Below the pieces are notes generated by a model. It worked only from the letters and a program-made list of their open reading frames with translations. It had not been told where the DNA came from and ran no database searches. The translations under genes and the position numbers were made by a program. A stretch of 64,000 nucleotides of DNA from assembly GCA_018806915.1 (NCBI GenBank), contig JAGKQI010000101.1, positions 1,612,001 through 1,676,000 of the forward strand, in the 5' to 3' direction. The number at the start of each line of letters is the position of its first letter. The first letter of the stretch is position 1. Of this stretch, positions 57,132 to 64,000 are shown in pieces. The DNA is from Phytophthora colocasiae (taxonomy: Eukaryota; Oomycota; Peronosporomycetes; Peronosporales; Peronosporaceae).

Positions 57132-58481
57132 ATGAGCGAGTCGGACCTGAGCTCCAACAGCCACGTCGACATCCACGTAGGCGCCGCCGGCAAAGTCGGA
57201 GAGGGCGTCAACTCGTACTACGTATACAAAGTCACGTCGGCCGAGGACGTGGTGGTGGAGCGCCGCTACTCGGACTTCCTGTGGCTGCACCACCAGTTAT
57301 CTAAGCAGTGCGCGGGCTACGTGATCCCTCCTCTACCGGCCAAGGTCGTGGGCCTCCTGCAAGGCCCGGAGTTCCTGGAGCACCGTCGTGCGGGCCTCGA
57401 GCGCTTCCTGCGTAAGGTGGTGCACCACGACGAGCTCAAGAACTCCAACTTCTTCCGCAGCTTCCTGGAATGCTCCATCGTGGAGCTCACCGCGCTTAAG
57501 GCTGAAGCACAACGTGCTAACTCCATTAATGCTACGTCCATGTCATCGGTTGTACAGCGTACGCAGCTACTTAACAACTGGTGGGGTAAGACGTACCAGC
57601 GCATGGTAGAGAACGACACACTCGGCCTCTTCGCCTCGCGCAACGAGGACGGCGAGAACAGTGGCATCATCGAAGACCCAGAGTTCACTAAGGTGGCCAA
57701 GTACGTGTCCAAACTACACGCGCAGATCCAGTCGCTTAAGAGCAAGGTGCGCGCTGCCAGCAGCCAGAACAAATTGGCGGCCGGCGCCCACTGCGACCTC
57801 ATTGAGTGCCTCAACTGGGTGGCAGACGCTGAAGAGGAGAACGCTGAGATGCCGACGGCCTACTACAGCGCGCTGCTGGCCATGCTGGACACGCGCGCGC
57901 GTCAGATGGATGCCGAGCTCCAAGCTTTCTCTGCCAGTGTGGACGACATCGCCCGGTGGATCAAGGCCGTGCAGAACGCGTTGGATGTGCGTGAAGACCG
58001 CCGGTACCTGTACCAGGCACAACTCGCAGCACACCGCAAGGCTGTGAACGGCGACGGTGAAGACTCCCCGTCAGCCACCAGACTAAGCAACGACCTGGTC
58101 GCGGCCAAGGACGAGTTTGAGCGTGTACACGCGCGCGTGATGCGCGAGGTGACGCGTTTCCGTGGTCAAAAGGCTGTGGAGCTCAAGAAGCTGTTCCTGG
58201 AGTTCGCCCAGCTTCAACTGCGCAACGCCAAGGAGATGGAGAAGATCGTGACTCAGAGCACTGCGGAGCTGGAGACGCCGCTGCCGGCCAAGCTCCTGTA
58301 CGCCGCGCAGACGCCTGCGTCGTGCTCCAACATGTTTGAGTCGCGCGACTCGTTCGGGCTGGACAAGAACGATTTGATTGGCACGACCAAGTCCACAGCT
58401 TCCACTCAGTCCCCAACCAGCAGCAACAAGGCGGACCTTGCTGCTGCTCCTGTGGAGACGTACTCGGACGTCCATATTTAA
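57132..58481 (+). CDS. PX-BAR sorting nexin (SNX1/2/5/6-like)
   Basis: Single exon, 449 residues. The PX domain covers about residues 10-118: VEVRRYSDF-type motif (VERRYSDFLWLHHQL, 42-56), the PxxP loop (VIPPLPAK, 64-71), FLEHRRAGLERFLRKVVHH and NFFRSFLE. The rest (about 140-400) is a long helical BAR-type region (LHAQIQSLKSKVRAASS, QMDAELQAFSASVDDIARWI, FERVHARVMREVTRFRGQKA), followed by a Ser/Thr-rich tail. PX binds phosphoinositides and BAR dimers bend endosomal membrane, so a retromer or endosomal sorting role is inferred. GC content is visibly higher than in neighbouring genes. Confidence 0.9.
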   Translation: MSESDLSSNSHVDIHVGAAGKVGEGVNSYYVYKVTSAEDVVVERRYSDFLWLHHQLSKQCAGYVIPPLPAKVVGLLQGPEFLEHRRAGLERFLRKVVHHDELKNSNFFRSFLECSIVELTALKAEAQRANSINATSMSSVVQRTQLLNNWWGKTYQRMVENDTLGLFASRNEDGENSGIIEDPEFTKVAKYVSKLHAQIQSLKSKVRAASSQNKLAAGAHCDLIECLNWVADAEEENAEMPTAYYSALLAMLDTRARQMDAELQAFSASVDDIARWIKAVQNALDVREDRRYLYQAQLAAHRKAVNGDGEDSPSATRLSNDLVAAKDEFERVHARVMREVTRFRGQKAVELKKLFLEFAQLQLRNAKEMEKIVTQSTAELETPLPAKLLYAAQTPASCSNMFESRDSFGLDKNDLIGTTKSTASTQSPTSSNKADLAAAPVETYSDVHI

Positions 58482-59087
58482 AGCTCCGGGTCTCGAGTCT
58501 ACTCAGAAGCTGTTGTGCTTCTCTGTATATTGTGCACATATTCGTGTCGTGTTTTAGCTAGCTTTTTGCTGCTACCTCAGAGTCTCAGCGATGGAGCTGG
58601 CGCTTTCTAAAGACGCGAGGCAATAGCGCGCCGACCGCCGTGAACTTTCCTCCTCGCTGTAGCGCTGTACATAATTCAAATATCACTATCAATTTGATCC
58701 ATCATCCCAACCAACCAGTCAGTCCGTTTACGATGGTCCGCCTTGCAGTGGTGTTGCCGTCAAACGCGACGTGGCAATTGGCGATGGATAGGACACTTGG
58801 CGAGCAGATCAACGCAGGGTCGGAACAAGTCGACAACGTGGCGCGGAGCGCTGACGTCAGATGTGAATCCCACTTTCGTGATCGTCGCGCAGGTCAACTT
58901 GACTGGATCAGAGGCAACACCGAGCGGATTTTGCATTGTGGTCGTCGAATTGCCGCGGTGTAACGAGTGCTACGTAAGACAAGGTACAGCCACGAGCTGT
59001 ATCGTGCGAAGTATTCGGTGGTCACCAATGATCTATATGGTGCATATATGTACATTCAGCGTAAAACATTCCTTTCACTAGAAACTG
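58482..59087. other. Convergent intergenic region
   Basis: About 600 bp between convergent stops. Overlapping frames at 58640-58963 and 58743-59081 have no supporting features. Confidence 0.5.
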
Positions 59088-62000
59088 TCAAATTGGCGAG
59101 GTAGTGTTGAATAGCGAATGGATACCAAGACAAAACCATACATTACAGAGCTCAATTGCCTGTGCACTCAAATGGCCGCTACGGGTGGAAGCTCCAGGGA
59201 CAATTGGCCCTGCAGTACTAAAAGAAGCAGGCCTCTCTTTGGTGAAGGAGGCGACAGCTTCACGGTGGAAATCGAAGACCTTGAGAGACGCCAACTCGCG
59301 CGAATCCTGATCATCTTTGGTGTCGCCTCCGTCCTCCTCAGAGCTGAGCATGTATCCTTGGTCTACATCGAGAAGCAAAGGCAACACGGACGCGTGTGAA
59401 TAACCTGAATTTCTTGATATTGGCTTGTCGGTCGGTGCTCGGGATCTGGAGCTGAAGTCAATCGCCAGATTCCGAGCAACCGACTTTGTAAGCGTTCTCT
59501 TTCTTACATAGCTCGAAAAAGGGGCCGGAATGGGATGCACCAGTCTGCTCACCAAGTGGGTCGCACCCTACTTGAGCCGAGCTCGATGAGAGCACGCTCT
59601 TCTCCCTCAATACATTGGCGAGGGTGGGGAAGTAGATCGTTCGAATACTACAAAAAAAGAGTAAGTATAGTGAATACACTCAGTGACCGCTGTTGTTGGA
59701 CGTACTACTTGAGACTGATGTCAAGGAGATTGGCGGTGAGCGGCACTAACAGTAAATAGAGCCAATACACAGGACTGCAAAAAAATACTGTAAGTATCGC
59801 CTACCCTTCAACACATTTTGAGGCAATGGTACAAACCTTGAAAGTAACCGTAGCGATACACCGTAGAGATCTCGTCCCAGAGCGCCCATGAAGGGGAACA
59901 CGAGCAGGAAGAAGAAGAAAATCCATAAGCTAAACGCCAACACTATTCGGTTGAATTTTGTCCAGGACATAGTTTCCAGCACAACTTTTAGGTTCGCAGA
60001 CATCAGGAGGACTGAGTAGATCACACTACCCTGCAGATAGAGACCTGCACTCAAACCACCGACGTTGATTGTCCCGTACATAGCAACCATGAAGCAGATG
60101 AACGCCTGAATAATCGCGTTGACGAGCCACGTTGAGAATCGCTTCATGTTGATCCCGTCGTTCTTCTGTCCTGGCATATACAACGTCGGATTGCGGAGAA
60201 CTTGGTCGGGGGCGACATCTTTATCAAAAACGCCGATCGCGATGATTGGCATCGCCAAGAAGAAGTTCCAGCCAGCCATGACAAAACTCTCGAACACACT
60301 CGTACCCGACTGCCCATTGTAGAAATTAAATAGGAACAGAGCGATGACGAGTGCGACGTTCTTATAGAACGAGTAGAGGATAACTTTCGAGATCCGCTGG
60401 TAGTTGTATCGACCGTGAACCAGAAGAAGTCTTTCAAGAAACCGGAACTGAGCGATAGCGTAGTCACTAGCGTTCACAGCTTGCACCCCTTCTTGACCGG
60501 ATACTCCAATACCAACATGAGCCGACTGGATCATATTCACATCATTTGCTCCGTCTCCGATGGCCAAAGTGATTGGTTTCTTTGTCGAATTGTACCGAAT
60601 GAGGTTGACAATGTCTGCCTTTTGGGCAGGTGAGACTCGACACGCAATGACTGCTTGACACACACTGGAAATATCCAAGAGCATCTGGGATAATACTTTG
60701 GCAGCATGAAGAGCTCGCTCATCGGACGTGTTTTTAGGTGGAAACACGTGTACCATGGCTTTCCCATCGCAAACGAGGGCGAGATGGCTGGAAACTTTGT
60801 TGGAATTGATATGGGATTGGACAACTTCCAGTTTGTAGATTTTATCCACTTGCCGACCCAAATCGTCCAGATCTTCACTGTTGATGATGAGAAGACTCAT
60901 TCCTTCGTTGATCAATTGACAGGCATGACCGATGTTAATTGCAGTTTCCTCCTTATCACCAGTTAGCATCCAGATTTTAATTCCTGCTTGAGCGAGATTG
61001 GCGATTGCAGCGGGAACTCCTGACTGCAATTTATCCTCAATTGCTGTTGCCCCGACGATTTTCATTTCCGTTTCTATGATTTCGGCAACTTGTTCCAACA
61101 ATTCATCACGGTTTGTTAATGATGTCACAGCTTCCTGGTATTTGACGTCCCATGCCAGATATTCCTCCTCTGTCAGTTGCTTACTGCAAATGACCAAAGT
61201 CCGAAGCCCTTCACTTGCAAATCGCTTCAGTTCCTCGTCCATTTTAGCGGAATACTTGTCTGTTTTACTACGGGGCATCATGACATTATCAGCTCCTTTG
61301 CAATAGAGGAAATATCGGCCGTCCTCAGTGCGAAGTGTCACTGACATGCGCTTCCTTGTGCTGTTGAACTCGTTCACGTTGAGGATCGAGTACTTGCGAA
61401 CAACGGATGATCCGTTTTTCTTGGTTACGTTGACTTCCAACAGGGGTGCAGGAGCGAAAAAGTTGTATCCTAAACACTTAGCAGCTTTCACCAGAGCTTC
61501 CTCGTCTGGAGAAGAAGCTCTATAGTCGATTTCCCCAGTCTTCGCATTTTTCTCGGGGATCACCGTGTGGCAAACCGACAAAACAGTGAGGAATTCATCA
61601 ATCGCTTCCGCTTCTGGGGCATTGGAAGCTAGTGCGTTTATTAGCCGCGGATCGTCAAAATGGATGGACGGATTAAACTCAACTTGAGCGTCTCGTGGGT
61701 CATGCTGCTTCTCATCGTCCCCTTTATCCTCTATGCCACCGGATAAACCATTCGCAGAAGCGTTTTTCCTCGCCATTTCAGCCACTGCGCGACCAATCTC
61801 GGTTGTACCGTATCCATACGACACACCAGCAATAAAACACTTGCGAAACTCCATGATGTTGCACGTAAGCGTTCCCGTTTTGTCGCTGAAGATGTGGTGT
61901 ACTTGGCCAAGCTCTTCATTCAAATCGGATGTTCGTGCATTCGCGTACGTACCTTCATGACACATTTCTGAATCAGTGGAAATGTTTTTCGCTTGCATAA

Positions 62001-63090
62001 CTTTCACCATATCCAACGAGACGTACAGCGAAATCGGAACCAGGTTGTTGTACAGGATGAGAAAAGTGAAGAAACTCACTAAGTTCGAACCAGAGGAGGT
62101 CTGTGTGAATACTGTGCTAAAGTACCAGGGCTTTTCCTGATACTTGTTCATCCAGATCGTATTGCAAATTGTGCTGATGATGCACAGAACGAACTGCGTA
62201 ATGAAGATCAGCACAATGCAGCGGTTAACCACTTTGTACACGTTACTTTGCTTGGATGGTGTCGACCGAGCGTTCTGCATGAGTTTCGTCTCAGAACCAG
62301 TGAAAATAACAAGGCCGTAGATGTATGCACAGCCACGAACACTGCAGCCGCGTAGAATGATGTTTGACGGTCCGATAGGAGCTGCTTCCTTGTTGGGTCC
62401 AAACTCAATTCTTCCAGTAAAATTGTATAGTCGGTTGTTAGGCTGCTCATAGTCCATTATCGCACTAAGCTTCATCATTTGCTTGCTGTGGTCGCTTTCG
62501 GGTAACGCTGGGTCGTTTAGCTTTCGATAGCCGACATGTTGCGCCACTTGCTCGATAGCAGATCGTCTCTTTAAGTTCGTTTCTCCATCCAAATTGCACG
62601 TTTCAACGAAGCAGCGACCTTCTTCCTCGGAAGTAGAGAGGATAAAGACATCTGCGGGAGCTTCATCACGATCTCCAAGATGCAAAATGTCACCAACAAC
62701 CACCTCTTGCCACTCTTTTGTGACTATTTCTCCATTTCGACCAAGCACTTTGCAATGCCTCGAATTCTGGATACTGTCAGCGTCGTGGCGCTTCTTATCT
62801 TCAATACCTTGCTTGATCATAGATACCATCAAGACGATGACTAACGGACCAGCAGTGGTGTACTTGTTGGTTGGTGACCAAGTAGTAGCTACTTGAAGAA
62901 TGGATATAACCAAAAAATAGCAATTGGCAATAACCCGAAAAAACTCGAACAGCATCTTAGGGACAAAGCTCACGAGTGTGTACTTGGACGTGGTCACGTA
63001 GTTGTCAGTGTAGCGGCCTTCACGTCGAAGCCGCTCGTTCTCCTCGTCATTATTGAGGTGGACTTTGCGGAAGCTTTCAGAGGTGGCCAT
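59088..63090 (-). CDS. P4-type ATPase, phospholipid flippase
   Basis: Aminophospholipid-type flippase that moves lipids to the cytosolic leaflet of plasma or Golgi/endosomal membranes. Exon 1 (59837-63090) is followed by three small exons, 59706-59774, 59508-59647 and 59404-59088, which join exactly in phase to 1259 residues. They restore the last helix (PVYWLYLLLVPLTANLLDIS) and a cytosolic tail (RTIYFPTLANVLREKS, then GYMLSSEEDGGD). Key motifs: P4-specific DGET (about 168-171), PISLYVSLDMVK, phosphorylation site FSDKTGTLTCN (Asp 403), KGADNVMMPR, MLTGDKEETAINIG and AIGDGANDVNMIQSAHVG. The start MATSESFRKVHLN is followed by the YTDNYVTTSKYTLVSFVPK opening typical of P4-ATPases. A CDC50 partner is not in the window. 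Confidence 0.95.
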
Positions 63091-63375
63091 CGCTTTGAAG
63101 TGTAGGTAGGAAAAGAAACCGGGAGGTCAATGCTCACAAATACAATAGCTGTGTACTTGTTGGAGAGGCGCAAGAGGAGTTTCGCTGCTTAGAATCTCCA
63201 AAATGCCATCTCTATTCACGGCTGACTTGACCAGATATAGTAATCTTCATCTTCAACTTGGGCCTTACAAAAGTTCATATACTAGAAACCTGTATTTTAT
63301 TATATCGTGAATTGAGAGGTGTCACTCAAGTGAGGTTTTATAACAAGCCATTCCCCAATCCGAACGGCCTCCGTG

Positions 63376-64000
63376 ATGGCGACACTACCTGCCTCCGATG
63401 TGGTCATGGTACGCTGTCCCTAGTGCTCCTTCCAGACTTCTAACACTTCTAACACGCTCTTCTGTCCCTCTTTCTATTGTGTTCCTATTTACCACAGGAA
63501 AATGGCGCTTTATTCGAGTATGAGGAGGAGGCTACACGACAGCCATTCGCCGTACAGACGTGGACCTCGTATCTCCGTGCCTTAGCCGACTCCCCGCTCT
63601 CCGATCGCTGTAAAGTTTACGAACGAAGTCTGAAGTCCCTCCCACGTAGCTATAAACTCTGGAAACGCTACCTGGACGACGTGTATGACACCCAAGTACG
63701 TGGTCAACGACCAGACTCACCGTTGTTCACCCAGCTCGTGGCTCTGTATGAGCGTGCATTGGCTCAGCTGTCTACTATGCCTAGACTGTGGCTGAACTAT
63801 CTCAATGTGCTGCGTGAGATGCGCGTGGTGACTGCGCGTCGTCACGTGTTTGACAGAGCACTCCGAGCACTGCCTATTACTCAACACCACCGCATCTGGA
63901 CGCCGTATTTGACCTTCGTCAAACAGATTGGCGTACCTCTTACTGCTGTGCGTGTTTACAGAAGGTATTTGATGCTGGAGCCCTCGAAAAGAGGGGAGTT
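63376..64000 (+). CDS. SYF1: SYF1/XAB2 spliceosomal HAT-repeat protein, 5' part
   Basis: Component of the Prp19/NineTeen complex needed for splicing (and, in animals, transcription-coupled repair). Exon 1 (63376-63408, 11 codons) joins in phase 0 to exon 2 from 63500, which stays open to the window edge. HAT repeats are clear: WTSYLRALADSPLSDRCKVY, ERSLKSLPRSYKLWKRYLDD, LYERALAQLSTMPRLWLNYL and RRHVFDRALRALPITQHHRI, then WTPYLTFV. The block FDRALRALPITQH is nearly invariant in the SYF1/XAB2 family. The gene continues beyond base 64000. Confidence 0.92.

Noticed and set aside
57317..58539. Long antisense and alternate frames over the sorting nexin
   Set aside because: Shadow frames caused by high GC content of the true gene.

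Overview
The window is nuclear DNA of an oomycete, most likely a Peronosporales species of the Phytophthora type. The signs are compact genes on both strands with short GT-AG introns (about 60-75 bp), gene pairs 70-170 bp apart, coding exons next to a transposon graveyard, and mobile-element families typical of oomycetes (Crypton tyrosine recombinase, piggyBac-like, MULE, hAT, pogo, mariner, Ty1/copia and Ty3/gypsy with a chromodomain). A CEP19-like centriolar gene fits a zoospore-forming (flagellated) organism. No bacterial, viral, CRISPR, rRNA or tRNA signal was found.

Left gene block (1-24.8 kb). In order: the 3' part of a Gln-rich coiled-coil protein; a broken hAT transposase tail; a Cys/His-repeat (WRKY19-like) zinc-finger protein; a four-PH-domain protein with a repeated N-terminal motif; two uncharacterised minus-strand genes, one a coiled-coil protein with a C-terminal zinc-binding module; a Tat-SF1/CUS2-type splicing factor with two GYF-like domains; molybdopterin synthase large subunit (MoaE); CEP19; LLPH (DUF2423); mitochondrial branched-chain 2-oxoacid dehydrogenase E1-alpha; a Lyc1-like GNAT; an 855-residue protein of unknown function; a HAD phosphatase; and an RBBP4/MSI1 histone chaperone (copy A).

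Transposon island (25.0-52.2 kb). Almost everything here is mobile-element derived and mostly decayed: a piggyBac-like transposase, an apparently intact Crypton recombinase, MULE pieces, copia and gypsy fragments in both orientations, two copies of a 2OG-Fe(II)-oxygenase-like gene fragment, a JmjC-like pseudogene, and a chromodomain plus cysteine-peptidase-like pseudogene. Several elements could be delimited by eye from terminal repeats and target-site duplications: a TTAA-flanked piggyBac-type element (35460-36360), a hAT deletion derivative with an 8-bp palindromic duplication (37275-37869), a pogo-like element (40092-41825), a mariner-like element with long inverted repeats (43456-44612), and a TIR element with an unknown ORF nested in a copia LTR (51003-52040).

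Right gene block (52.3-64 kb). RBBP4/MSI1 copy B, divergent from a Vps55/LEPROT-like endosomal membrane protein; about 2.5 kb with no recognisable gene; a PX-BAR sorting nexin; a P4-ATPase flippase whose last three small exons were resolved; and the 5' end of the spliceosomal HAT-repeat protein SYF1/XAB2. The two RBBP4/MSI1 paralogues have the same orientation and share three intron positions. This suggests an old tandem pair now separated by the transposon island. Housekeeping themes are chromatin assembly (RBBP4 A and B), splicing (Tat-SF1, SYF1) and endosomal membrane traffic (Vps55, sorting nexin, flippase).
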